Assembly: GCA_035999365.1 (NCBI GenBank)
Contig: DASYGT010000032.1
Coordinates: forward strand, 1 to 64,000
Reading direction: 5' to 3'
From: DASYGT01 sp035999365
Lineage (GTDB): Bacteria; Actinomycetota; Actinomycetes; Mycobacteriales; Jatrophihabitantaceae
DNA: 64,000 nt
The position numbers were made by a program, and so were the translations under genes. Below are positions 41,670-50,574 of the stretch, piece by piece (the stretch's first letter is position 1; each line of letters starts with the position of its first letter). The notes below the pieces were generated by a model. That model did not search any database. It worked only from the letters and a program-made list of their open reading frames with translations, and was not told the DNA's origin.

Positions 41670-43654
41670 CTATGACCACCGACCTCACGATGGCGCGTGG
41701 CACCGTCGCGCCGGACGGCGAGGGCGACGGCATGCCGCCGGCGAGCCGTGTCCCGACATCCACCGGCGAATACTCGCTGCGCGAACGCGCCGCGCTGCTC
41801 AGCCTGCTCGTCGGCACGGCGGTTCTCTACATGTGGAACCTCGGCGCATCCGGGTACGGCAACGACTTCTATGCCGCGGCCGTGCAGGCGGGGACGAAGA
41901 GCTGGAAAGCGTTCTTCTTCGGCTCGTTCGACTCGTCGAATGCCATCACCGTCGACAAGCCGCCGGCGTCGTTGTGGCCGATGGAGCTGTCCGGGCGCCT
42001 GTTCGGCTTCAATTCATGGTCGATGCTGCTTCCGCAGGCGGTCGAGGGCGTCCTCGCGGTGTGGCTGCTCTACGCGATGGTGCGCCGCTGGTTCGGCGGC
42101 GCGGCGGGGCTGCTCGCAGGATCACTGCTCGCCTTGACTCCCGTCGCTGTGCTCATGTTCCGGTTCAACAACCCCGACGCGCTGATGACCCTGCTGATCG
42201 TCGTGGCCGCGTACTGCGTGACGCGCGCGCTCGAGGCGGCGTCCACCCGCTGGCTGCTGTTCGCCGGGCTCGCCATCGGGTTCTCGTTCCTCGCGAAGGG
42301 TCTGCAGCCGTTCACGGTGCTTCCGGCGCTTGCCCTGGCGTACCTGGTTGCCGCACCGACGTCGCTGCGGCGGCGACTGCTGCAACTGCTCGGTGCCGGA
42401 TCGGCGGTGGTGGCGGGAGCGGGTTGGTGGGTGCTGGCCGTGGATCTCACGCCGGCCGCCGATCGTCCTTACATCGGCGGGTCAGGCAACAACACCGCGC
42501 TCGGGCTCGCCTTCGGCTACAACGGCCTGAGCCGGATCACTGGCACCAGCTCGGGGGGAGCCGGCGGCGGGGGTGGCGCCAACTTCAGTGGCTCGGCCGG
42601 AATCGGGCGCCTGTTCAACGCCCTGAACGGCGGGCAGATCGCCTGGTTGCTGCCGACGTCGATGGTGGCGATCGTTGCGCTCGCTGTGCTGTCGCATCGT
42701 GCGCCGCGCACCGACCGCACCCGCGCAGCACTCATCCTGTGGGGTGGTTGGCTGCTCGTCACCGGCGCGGTGCTCAGCTACGCGAGCGGGATCATCCACA
42801 CCTATTACGCCGTCGAGCTCGCCCCGGCGATCGCGGCCCTCGTCGGCATCGGCGCCGTCCTGCTGTGGCGGCAGCGTGGCGGGCTGCCCGCACGGTTACT
42901 GCTTGCGATCGGGGCGATGGCGACCGGCATCTGGAGCTACACACTGCTGCACCGTTCGCCCGGATGGCATCCGTGGATTGCCGGCGTCGTACTCGGTGCC
43001 GCCGTGCTGTGCGCGATCGCTCTGGCGTTGCCTGGACGGGTGCGGCACGCGGGCATTGCCGCCGCGATTTGTGGAGTGGTCGCGCTCGGCGGCGGATCGA
43101 CGGCCTACGCGCTGAGCACGGCGTCCACTCCGCATACCGGCGCGATCCCGTCGGCCGGGCCAACCGTGCGCTCGGCCGGCCTCGGCCGCTTAGGTGGCCT
43201 CGGCGGCCCCGGTGGCGCCATCCCGGGTGCAAGCGGCAGGCGCCCGTTCGGCACGCCCCCCGGTGGCGGTTCGGGTGCACCTCCCGGCGACCTCCCGGGT
43301 GCCACGGCGACGAGCTCAGCCCTGACCAGCGTGCTGAAGTCGACGACCACCCGCTGGGCGGCGGCCGCGATCGGCTCGCAGTCGGCTGCGCCGCTAGAAC
43401 TGGCGAGCGGGAAGGCCGTCATGTCCATCGGCGGATTCAACGGCGGTGACAACGCTCCGACGCTCGCGCAATTCGAGAAGTACGTCGCCGCCGGCGACAT
43501 CACGTACTTCATCGCGGGCGGTCAGGGTGGCGGGCCCGGGGGGCCCGGCGGCCAGGTGAGCGGCAGTGCGATCAGCTCGTGGGTCGCAGCGCATTACACG
43601 TCGACGACCATCGGCGGCGTGACCGTGTACGACCTCACGCAGCCGTCGAACTGA
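41666..43654 (+). CDS. GT39/ArnT-like membrane glycosyltransferase (YkcB type)
   Basis: 662-residue polytopic protein of the PMT_2/GT39 family. It uses polyprenyl-phosphate sugars outside the membrane. About 11 helices are followed by a Gly/Pro-rich linker and a C-terminal soluble domain (ASGKAVMSIGGFNGGDNAP, then YVAAGDITYFIAGG). NAITVDKPPASLWPMEL is the acidic catalytic loop region. GGAGG and an ATG at 41666 overlap the GT2 stop. Together with the GT2 partner it forms a YkcC/YkcB-like pair; the acceptor is unknown. Confidence 0.87.
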   Translation: MTMTTDLTMARGTVAPDGEGDGMPPASRVPTSTGEYSLRERAALLSLLVGTAVLYMWNLGASGYGNDFYAAAVQAGTKSWKAFFFGSFDSSNAITVDKPPASLWPMELSGRLFGFNSWSMLLPQAVEGVLAVWLLYAMVRRWFGGAAGLLAGSLLALTPVAVLMFRFNNPDALMTLLIVVAAYCVTRALEAASTRWLLFAGLAIGFSFLAKGLQPFTVLPALALAYLVAAPTSLRRRLLQLLGAGSAVVAGAGWWVLAVDLTPAADRPYIGGSGNNTALGLAFGYNGLSRITGTSSGGAGGGGGANFSGSAGIGRLFNALNGGQIAWLLPTSMVAIVALAVLSHRAPRTDRTRAALILWGGWLLVTGAVLSYASGIIHTYYAVELAPAIAALVGIGAVLLWRQRGGLPARLLLAIGAMATGIWSYTLLHRSPGWHPWIAGVVLGAAVLCAIALALPGRVRHAGIAAAICGVVALGGGSTAYALSTASTPHTGAIPSAGPTVRSAGLGRLGGLGGPGGAIPGASGRRPFGTPPGGGSGAPPGDLPGATATSSALTSVLKSTTTRWAAAAIGSQSAAPLELASGKAVMSIGGFNGGDNAPTLAQFEKYVAAGDITYFIAGGQGGGPGGPGGQVSGSAISSWVAAHYTSTTIGGVTVYDLTQPSN

Positions 43655-43671
43655 CGCAAACGCTCGCCGCT

Positions 43672-43726
43672 CCCCGATCATGCAACTTCTGGCGTCCTCA
43701 GACAGCCAGAAGTTGCACGATCGGGG
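43672..43726. repeat. Palindrome family 2, copy 1 (likely bidirectional terminator)
   Basis: 22-base arms (43672-43693 and 43705-43726) with a single mismatch and an 11-base loop. The core GATCATGCAACTT pairs with AAGTTGCACGATC. It stands between two convergent genes (GT39 and ccsB), an ideal place for a shared terminator. A close relative lies at 52536-52584. Confidence 0.8.
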
Positions 43727-43731
43727 CTGGG

Positions 43732-44745
43732 TCAGCTCAACCCGGCGTAGGAGTGCAATCCGGAGACCACGATGTTCACGATCAGGAAGTTGAACGTGAT
43801 CGCGCCGAAGCCGGCCAGGTTGATCAAGGCTGCGGTACGGCCCTTCCAGCCGGCCGTCGCCCGCGCATGCAGATAGCAGGCGTAGACGACCCAGACGATG
43901 AAGGCCCAGGTCTCCTTCGGATCCCAGCCCCAGTAACGTCCCCAGGCCGCCTCGGCCCAGATCGCGCCGCAGATGATGGCGACGGTGTACAGCGGGAACG
44001 AGAAGGCGACGACCCGGTAGGCGACCTTGTCGAGCGTCGCGGCAGCGGGCAGGCGAGCGCCGAATGACGTCACCGGCCCCATCTTGCGGTCCGGGGTCTC
44101 GGACAACCGGTCGTAGCGTTGCCGCACGAGGAACAGCACGGTGAGTACCGCGCTCGTCATGAGCGCACCCTCCGCGATCGACACGAGCGTGACGTGGATC
44201 GCCAGCCAGTACGACTGCAGGGCGGGCACGAGCGGCTGCGCCTTCGAGTACAGCACCGTTCCTGCCAGGAACATCATGAGGATGACGGGCAGCAGGATGA
44301 AGCCGCCGAGATGCCGGATCTGCGGCGCCTTCCAGAGCACAGCGACGAAGGCGATGACGCCGACGAGACCGGCCACGGAGGCGAACTCGTACATGTTGCT
44401 CCACGGCACCGCGTCGACGGCGAGCGCGCGCACGCCGATGGACGCACCGTGGAAGAGCAGACCGAGCACGGTTGCGGCGAACGACCAGCGCCCGATCCGG
44501 TCGGCGAGATCGCGCCGCGCGGGGGGCACGTCACTCACAGGCGGCGGCTCGACAGGGACGGACGGACCGCCCGCGCCCACGAGTGCACGGGCCGGTTCGG
44601 CCGCGGGGAGCGTCGCGGCGATGCGCCCGCGCTTGCCGAAGGAGTACTCGGCGGCGAAGCCGACCATGGCGAGGGCGTAGGTCGCGATCGCTGTCGTGAA
44701 CAGCGAGTCGGACAGGTGGGCCATCGAGCCGTTGATGCCTGCCAC
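43732..44745 (-). CDS. ccsB: Cytochrome c biogenesis protein CcsB (ResC)
   Basis: Heme-handling membrane protein of the System II cytochrome c maturation machinery. I chose the GTG at 44745 (AAGGAG at 44751-44756), giving 337 residues with about eight helices. The WWD-type heme motif is visible as YWGWDPKETWAFIVW, with flanking conserved His residues (LFHGAS, LAIHVT, GLHSYAG). It works with ResB to deliver and ligate heme outside the membrane. An ATG seven codons later is an alternative start. Confidence 0.93.
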   Translation of the reverse strand: MAGINGSMAHLSDSLFTTAIATYALAMVGFAAEYSFGKRGRIAATLPAAEPARALVGAGGPSVPVEPPPVSDVPPARRDLADRIGRWSFAATVLGLLFHGASIGVRALAVDAVPWSNMYEFASVAGLVGVIAFVAVLWKAPQIRHLGGFILLPVILMMFLAGTVLYSKAQPLVPALQSYWLAIHVTLVSIAEGALMTSAVLTVLFLVRQRYDRLSETPDRKMGPVTSFGARLPAAATLDKVAYRVVAFSFPLYTVAIICGAIWAEAAWGRYWGWDPKETWAFIVWVVYACYLHARATAGWKGRTAALINLAGFGAITFNFLIVNIVVSGLHSYAGLS

Positions 44746-44747
44746 GG

Positions 44748-46325
44748 TCACTCCTTCCCCGCAGGGACGTACTCGCCGGTCGGCGCTGTCGGTGTGGCCA
44801 CGCCTCGCAGTCGCTCGAGCAGTCCGCCGAACTCTGTCGTGAAGTTGCCCGAGTCGCTGCGTGCCAGCCCGCCGACCGAGACAACCGTATGTGACGGCTC
44901 GTCCGCCGCTCCGGACGGGGTGATCCGCAGCCAGATCCGGCGCCGACGCACCCCCAGCGAACCGAGCAGGCCGATCACCATCGCTGTGGCGGCGGCCAGC
45001 AGATAGCCCTGGCTCGGGTCGTGACTGACTTGGATGCTCGCCCACGGCACCCAGCCGTCGAACGTCACCGACACCCCGTTCGCGAAGGTCTTCGTCTGGC
45101 CGGTGACCAGGTTCGCGGCGCCGAGTTTCGTCATCTTGGACGTGTCGAGGGCGTAGACGGACTGCGGCAGGCCGTTGTAGTTGAGGTCGCCGTCGTAGAC
45201 GAAGATGCCGAGCACCGGATCGCTGACCTGCGGCGACACCGATGTGACGACGCCGTCGGCGGTGAGGGCCGGAGTTGGGGCGAAGAAACCCGATACCCCG
45301 ACGTCCTGTTTCTTGCCAGGGACACCGGCCTCCTTGAACGCGCCCTCACTGAGGAAGGTCGTCGCGTCCTGCGGGATGAACGCGGCGGTGTCCTGCCGCA
45401 CCGAGCCGTCGGGCATATGGATGGTGACCTGCGGCGCGTAGCCGTGCCCGATGAGGTAGACCCGGTCACCCTCCAGACGCAGCGGATGGTTCACCGTGAT
45501 CGTCTTCTGCTGAGGCGGGGAATCGATGGTGCGCCGGTACACGACGTGCGCGGCGAACTGCGACGGCTCACCGCTGCTCGTGTAGGTCGCGGTGAAGCGG
45601 GACATCTCGTCGATGCAGAACGGCGCGGGGCTCACCTTTCCCTCCGCGGCGAAACGTCCCGGCTTCCACGAGTCATAGGCCGAGACGGTGTTGCAGAACC
45701 CCTGGTCGGCTCCCTGGATCACCACCACCGAACCCTGGTAGCTGTAGAGCCGTCCGACCGCGATCAGCACAAGCGACACGAGCAGGGCTACGTGGAAGAT
45801 CAGGTTGCCGGTCTCGCGGCTGTATCCCTTCTCTGCCGACAGTGTGAGCACACCGTTCGCCTCGTCGCGCTGCACGATCCGCCAGCGCCGCCCGAGCGCG
45901 CGCCGTGCCGCCGCGGCGAATACCGGCGCGGTATCGGTCGTTGCGAGCGAGCCGGATTCGGGCAACCGGTCGAGGTTGCGCGGTGCCGGCAACGGCTTGC
46001 GTGCGACGTTGCGCGCATGCAGCCTGATGCGCGGGATGAGGCAGCCGACGAGTGAGATGAACAGCAGCAGGTAGATCGCGGCGAACCAGACCGACCCGAA
46101 CACGTCGAACATGCCGAGGTGATCGAGCAGCCGACCCCAACCGCCGTGCGAGGTGAGGTAGGCATTCGTCTTGTCCGGATTCAACGGGCGTTGCGGCAGC
46201 AGCGACCCGGGAACCGCGGCAACGGCGAGCAGAAACAGCAGCACCAACGCGGTGCGCATGCTGGTGAGCCTCCGCCACAGCATGCGTGCGGGACGGACGA
46301 TCGCGGTCACCGTCGCGGCGCTCAC
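44748..46325 (-). CDS. resB: Cytochrome c biogenesis protein ResB (Ccs1)
   Basis: 525-residue System II partner of CcsB. Three N-terminal membrane helices (about 25-45, 80-105 and 175-200) and one C-terminal helix surround a large extracytoplasmic domain. Signatures are PGSLLPQRPLNP, LDHLGMFDVFGSVWF and the ETGNLIFHVALLVSL helix. The GTG at 46325 overlaps the ccdA stop by 4 bases. With ccsB it forms the heme ligation complex that makes c-type cytochromes. Confidence 0.92.
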   Translation of the reverse strand: MSAATVTAIVRPARMLWRRLTSMRTALVLLFLLAVAAVPGSLLPQRPLNPDKTNAYLTSHGGWGRLLDHLGMFDVFGSVWFAAIYLLLFISLVGCLIPRIRLHARNVARKPLPAPRNLDRLPESGSLATTDTAPVFAAAARRALGRRWRIVQRDEANGVLTLSAEKGYSRETGNLIFHVALLVSLVLIAVGRLYSYQGSVVVIQGADQGFCNTVSAYDSWKPGRFAAEGKVSPAPFCIDEMSRFTATYTSSGEPSQFAAHVVYRRTIDSPPQQKTITVNHPLRLEGDRVYLIGHGYAPQVTIHMPDGSVRQDTAAFIPQDATTFLSEGAFKEAGVPGKKQDVGVSGFFAPTPALTADGVVTSVSPQVSDPVLGIFVYDGDLNYNGLPQSVYALDTSKMTKLGAANLVTGQTKTFANGVSVTFDGWVPWASIQVSHDPSQGYLLAAATAMVIGLLGSLGVRRRRIWLRITPSGAADEPSHTVVSVGGLARSDSGNFTTEFGGLLERLRGVATPTAPTGEYVPAGKE

Positions 46326-47080
46326 AGCCCCGCCCCGACCCCGGAGCCGGGGCCCACTGAACTGCGCAGCTCGTTCATCCAGTGGTCCCACAGCCCGGTC
46401 ACCAGCAACAGGCCGATGACGATGAGCAGCAGCCCACCGATCTGGCTCACGAGCCGCATATGCCGGCGCAGGAACCCGAGCGCGCCGGACACCCACCCGA
46501 CGCCGAGGGCGACCAGGACGAAGGGCACACCGAGGCCGAGGCAGTAGCACAGCATGAGGAAGGCGCCACGTGCCGCCGTGCCCTGCTGGAACGCCAGCCC
46601 GTACACCGCGCTGAACGTCGGCGTGAGGCATGGCGCCCAGGCCAACCCGAACGCCGCGCCGAGCAACGGCGCACCGAACAGACCTGCCCGCGGGAGCCGG
46701 TGGATCCGGACCTCGCGTTGCAGGAACGGGATTCCCCCGAGGAACACGATGCCCATCAGGATCGTCACGACGCCGAGGACGCGCTCGATCGTCACCGCGT
46801 TGTTGCGGATCGCGGAGCCGAGGGTTCCGAACAGCACACCCTCAGCGGTGAAGATGGCGGTGAATCCGAGGACGAACAGGAGTGCGCCGTAGAGCATCCG
46901 GCGTGGCCGTGGTGCATCGGTGCCGGCGAGCCCAGCGACGTAGGAGAGATACCCGGGCACCAACGGCAGTACGCACGGCGACAGGAAGCCGATCAGCCCG
47001 ACAAGCGCGGCGACACCGGCCGCGACGAGCAGCGGTCCGTCCTGGACGACGTGCGAGAAACCTGCGCCTGCCAGCAGCAC
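46322..47080 (-). CDS. ccdA: Thiol-disulfide transporter CcdA
   Basis: Polytopic membrane protein moving reducing power from cytosolic thioredoxin to the outside, for reduction of apocytochrome c. The 252 residues have six helices and the conserved pair of cysteines in FLSPCVLPLVPGYLSY and AFGLAWAPCLTPTF. I prefer GTG at 47080 with GGAG seven bases upstream; it starts one base after the ResA stop. Confidence 0.93.
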   Translation of the reverse strand: MLLAGAGFSHVVQDGPLLVAAGVAALVGLIGFLSPCVLPLVPGYLSYVAGLAGTDAPRPRRMLYGALLFVLGFTAIFTAEGVLFGTLGSAIRNNAVTIERVLGVVTILMGIVFLGGIPFLQREVRIHRLPRAGLFGAPLLGAAFGLAWAPCLTPTFSAVYGLAFQQGTAARGAFLMLCYCLGLGVPFVLVALGVGWVSGALGFLRRHMRLVSQIGGLLLIVIGLLLVTGLWDHWMNELRSSVGPGSGVGAGL

Positions 47081-47081
47081 G

Positions 47082-47657
47082 TCAGGTCTCCGCAAGCAGC
47101 TTGTCCAGCACCGGTTGCAGGTCCTTCGCCGACAACGTCATCAGGTACACCGCGGCGATGCGCTGCTTCCTGTCGATCAGCACGGTGAAGGGCAGGCTCA
47201 GCGCCGGGATCTTGCCGAGAGCCAGAGCTGTCTCACTCTGTTCGTCGAACACGATCGGATAGGTGATGTTGTTGTCCTTGACGAACGCTTGGGCTTTGTT
47301 GCGGATGTCCTTGGTGTCGATGCCGATGAAGTCGACACCTTTGCTCTGGTTCGTCCGGTACACCGCATCGAATTGCGGCGTCTCGGTGGTGCACGGGCCA
47401 CACCATGTCGCCCAGAAATTGATCACGACGACCTTGCCGGCATCCTGCGACAGCTTCAGCGTTCCGCCGTTCAGCAGGTTGCCGGTGAAGTCACCCGCGG
47501 CCTTGCGCTTGGCGATGTCGTAGGTCTTGCCGAGTGAGTTCCCGCTCACGAACCGGAACTGGCCACCCGCCGTCTGGTTCACGGCGTCCTTGCCCGTGCA
47601 GGCGGACAGCACGAGGGCCGCCGCGAGCAGCGCGGCGACCACCAGAGAGCGTTTCAT
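47082..47657 (-). CDS. resA: ResA/TlpA-like thiol-disulfide lipoprotein
   Basis: 191-residue outside-facing thioredoxin-like protein, probably a lipoprotein (signal MKRSLVVAALLAAALVLSAC with lipobox LSAC). The thioredoxin motif is WATWCGPC in VVVINFWATWCGPC, with the cis-Pro region LPFTVLIDR later. It reduces heme-binding cysteines of apocytochrome c using electrons from CcdA. First gene of the resA-ccdA-resB-ccsB cluster. Confidence 0.92.
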   Translation of the reverse strand: MKRSLVVAALLAAALVLSACTGKDAVNQTAGGQFRFVSGNSLGKTYDIAKRKAAGDFTGNLLNGGTLKLSQDAGKVVVINFWATWCGPCTTETPQFDAVYRTNQSKGVDFIGIDTKDIRNKAQAFVKDNNITYPIVFDEQSETALALGKIPALSLPFTVLIDRKQRIAAVYLMTLSAKDLQPVLDKLLAET

Positions 47658-47761
47658 CGCGTCCAGTGTGCGTTACCCACATAAGGACGCCCAACCGGCC
47701 TCGATTGCTGTGCCTTGCTGCACTCCGACCGACCGACCGATCGCTCGATCAGGTCGCTCAA

Positions 47762-48400
47762 TCAGGCGCCGGCACCATGTCCGGAGGGGAGCGCTGCTGC
47801 AGGCTCGTGATAGCCGATGCGCACGATCACGTCCCCGTCGAAGGTGAACGACGTCACTGAGGCGAGGTTGCAGTGGCGGCGGCGCGGGTCATGGAACAGG
47901 TGCCGACCTTCGGCTGCCCGCCGGGCGATCACGATCGGGAGCTGGTGGCTCACGCATACCGCCTCGGCCCCGGACCCGATCCCGCGGGCGGCATCGCGCG
48001 CCTCGCGCACCGCGGCGAGCACGCGCGTTGCGATCTCGACGTAGGGCTCGCCCCAGGACGGCCGCAACGGGTTGACGAAGTACTTCCAGTTGCTGAGATC
48101 GGTGAACAGCCCCTTGCCGCCGGCCACGGGCCGCCCCTCCAGGCGGTTGGCCGCCTCGATCAAGCGGTCGTCGGTTGCCACGCTCACGCCGACGCGAAGG
48201 GATAGCGGTCTGGCCGTCTGCTGCGCACGTTCGAGCGGCGACGAGACGACATATCCGATCGGACGCTCGGCGAGGTACTGGGCTGCGAGCTCGGCCTGCG
48301 CGATGCCGAGCTCCGACAACCCGAAGCCGGGGAGGCATCCGTAGAGCACGCGGTCGGGGTTGTGCACCTCACCGTGGCGAAGCAGATGAACTGTGGTCAC
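47762..48400 (-). CDS. Histidine phosphatase (phosphoglycerate mutase-like)
   Basis: 212-residue histidine phosphatase superfamily protein. LLRHGEVHNP holds the RHG motif with the catalytic His; VSSPLERAQQTA and the late CVSHQLPIVI supply the remaining pocket. The GTG at 48400 overlaps the hemL stop by 4 bases. Substrate is unknown; position between hemL and the res genes is common in actinobacteria. Confidence 0.88.
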   Translation of the reverse strand: MTTVHLLRHGEVHNPDRVLYGCLPGFGLSELGIAQAELAAQYLAERPIGYVVSSPLERAQQTARPLSLRVGVSVATDDRLIEAANRLEGRPVAGGKGLFTDLSNWKYFVNPLRPSWGEPYVEIATRVLAAVREARDAARGIGSGAEAVCVSHQLPIVIARRAAEGRHLFHDPRRRHCNLASVTSFTFDGDVIVRIGYHEPAAALPSGHGAGA

Positions 48401-49725
48401 GCCGGCCTCACCGCGGCGGCGGCGGCATTCGCGGCATGCGGCAGCGCAGCGGCAACTCGCTCGATCGCCGCGTCGTCCATCGCACTGTTGACGAACCACG
48501 ACTCGAACGCACTGGGTGGGAGGTACACGCCTGCGTCGAGCATCGCCGTGAAGAACGCCGGATACCGGAACGTCTCACTCGCCTGCGCCTCGGCGAAGTC
48601 GCGCACGGGCGCGTCACCGAAGAAGACGGAGAAGAGGTTGCCGGCGTACTGCAACCGGTGAGCAACACCGGCATCGTCGAGTGCAGAGGACACAAGCCGT
48701 CCGATCGTCGTGGCGTTGCGGTCGAGCGCGGCGTAGACGTCGGCGCCCGCGGCACGCAAGCAGGCGAGGCCCGCGGCGACAGCAACCGGATTCCCGGACA
48801 GCGTCCCGGCTTGATACACCGGGCCAGCGGGTGCGAGGTTCGACATCACATCCGCCCGACCGCCGAAGGCGGCTGCAGGCAACCCCCCGCTCATCACCTT
48901 GCCGAACGTGAATAGATCGGCGTCGACCGCGTCGAGCCCGTACCAGCCGGCGGACGAGACCCGGAAACCGGTCATGACCTCATCCATGATCAGCAGAGCA
49001 CCATGCCGCGCCGTGATCTCGCGCAAACCCACGTTGAAGCCGTCGACCGGAGCGACGGCGCCCATGTTGCCGGCGGCGGCTTCGGTGATGACGCACGCGA
49101 TGTCCGCGCCGAATTCGGTGAAGCACGCATCCACCGCGGCGATGTCGTTGTACGGCAGCACGATCGTCTCTGCGCTCTGGGCACCCGTCACGCCGGGTGT
49201 GTCCGGCAGACCGAACGTGACGACACCCGATCCGGCGGCGACCAGCAGCGCATCGACGTGGCCGTGATAGCAGCCGGCGAATTTCACGATGCGGCTGCGC
49301 CCTGTGACACCGCGGGCCAACCGGATTGCGGACATCGTCGCTTCCGTGCCCGAGTTGACCAGCCGCACCTGTTCGAGGGGGCGGCGACTGCCCGGCGCGG
49401 CGGCATTGACCCGCATAACGATCTCTTCGGCCAGTTCGATCTCGCCGATCGTGGGCGTACCGAATGACAAGCCCTTCGCAGCCGCGCGCTGGACGGCTTC
49501 GACGACCGCTGGGTGCGCATGCCCCAGGATCATCGGACCCCACGACGAGACGAGGTCGACGTAGTCGCGCCCGTCGGCATCAGTCAGGTACGCACCGTTC
49601 CCGCTGACCATGAATCGTGGAGTGCCGCCGACAGCGTGGAAGGCGCGCACGGGCGAGTTGACCCCCCCAGGGATCACACGCTGCGCGCGCGCGAAGAGCT
49701 CAGCTGACACCGGTGCATCCGACAC
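48397..49725 (-). CDS. hemL: Glutamate-1-semialdehyde 2,1-aminomutase
   Basis: PLP enzyme that makes 5-aminolevulinate from glutamate-1-semialdehyde in the C5 heme pathway. From the GTG at 49725 it is 442 residues. Visible are PGGVNSPVRAF, the PLP-binding Lys in TFGKVMSGGLPAAAFGG, and LIMDEVMTGFR. It pairs functionally with hemA further along. The open frame continues to 49806 but that extension is not family-like. Confidence 0.96.
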   Translation of the reverse strand: MSDAPVSAELFARAQRVIPGGVNSPVRAFHAVGGTPRFMVSGNGAYLTDADGRDYVDLVSSWGPMILGHAHPAVVEAVQRAAAKGLSFGTPTIGEIELAEEIVMRVNAAAPGSRRPLEQVRLVNSGTEATMSAIRLARGVTGRSRIVKFAGCYHGHVDALLVAAGSGVVTFGLPDTPGVTGAQSAETIVLPYNDIAAVDACFTEFGADIACVITEAAAGNMGAVAPVDGFNVGLREITARHGALLIMDEVMTGFRVSSAGWYGLDAVDADLFTFGKVMSGGLPAAAFGGRADVMSNLAPAGPVYQAGTLSGNPVAVAAGLACLRAAGADVYAALDRNATTIGRLVSSALDDAGVAHRLQYAGNLFSVFFGDAPVRDFAEAQASETFRYPAFFTAMLDAGVYLPPSAFESWFVNSAMDDAAIERVAAALPHAANAAAAAVRPA

Positions 49726-49812
49726 GCTGTCCAGTCTCCCAGTCGCGGTACGGCAGGATCGACGCGGATCGACCTCGTAACAGCAGGCTCGCGACCCGAA
49801 AGGCACTACCAG

Positions 49813-50574
49813 ATGCAGATCGCAGGAAGCGTCGCGTTGGTCACCGGCGGCGCGTCAGGACTCGGGCTGGCCACCGCTCGACGCCTCATCGCCTCAGGCG
49901 CACAGGTCGTGCTCCTCGACCTGCCGTCCGCGCCGGGCGAGCAGGCCGTCGCCGAACTCGGTCCGAATGCCGGGTTCGCGCCCGGAGACGTGACCAGCGA
50001 ACAGGACGTGGGCGCGGCACTCGACGCCGCTGCCGCTCGCGGGCCCGTCCGCATCGTTGTCAACTGCGCGGGCATCGGCACCGCGGGGCGGGTGATCGGA
50101 CGAAACGGCGTCCTGCCGCTCGAGCAGTTCAGCCGAGTGGTCATGGTCAACCTGATCGGCACGTTCAACGTGCTGCGGCTGGGGGCCGAACGCATTGCGG
50201 CGACCGATGCGATCGGTGGCGAGCGCGGCGTCATAGTCAACACCGCCTCGGTGGCAGCATTCGACGGCCAGATCGGTCAGGCGGCCTATTCGGCGTCGAA
50301 GGGCGGCGTCGTCGGCATGACGTTGCCGGTCGCCCGGGATCTGGCCGACAAGCTGATTCGCGTCATGACCATCGCGCCCGGGCTCTTTCACACGCCGATG
50401 CTCGCCGGGCTTCCGCAGGAGGCACAGGATTCCCTCGGAGCGCAGGTACCGCACCCGAGCCGGCTCGGCGACCCGAGTGAGTACGCCGCACTCGTGGAAC
50501 ACATCGTCACCAATCCGATGCTCAACGGCGAGGTCATCCGTCTCGACGGTGCGATCCGGATGGCTCCGCGCTAG
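49813..50574 (+). CDS. SDR-family dehydrogenase, 3-hydroxyacyl-CoA dehydrogenase-like
   Basis: 253-residue short-chain dehydrogenase. The NAD(P) motif is TGGASGLGLA and the catalytic triad YxxxK is AYSASKG. NTASVAAFDGQIGQAAYSASKGGVVGMTLP matches the type II 3-hydroxyacyl-CoA dehydrogenase subgroup, which uses NAD and acts in fatty-acid or branched-chain amino-acid breakdown. It is convergent with the acetyltransferase gene, the two stops sharing CTAG. Confidence 0.88.
   Translation: MQIAGSVALVTGGASGLGLATARRLIASGAQVVLLDLPSAPGEQAVAELGPNAGFAPGDVTSEQDVGAALDAAAARGPVRIVVNCAGIGTAGRVIGRNGVLPLEQFSRVVMVNLIGTFNVLRLGAERIAATDAIGGERGVIVNTASVAAFDGQIGQAAYSASKGGVVGMTLPVARDLADKLIRVMTIAPGLFHTPMLAGLPQEAQDSLGAQVPHPSRLGDPSEYAALVEHIVTNPMLNGEVIRLDGAIRMAPR

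Noticed and set aside
47658..47761. Short GACC repeats in the gap between resA and the phosphatase gene
   Set aside because: Too short and irregular to support an element; no gene or clear hairpin seen.
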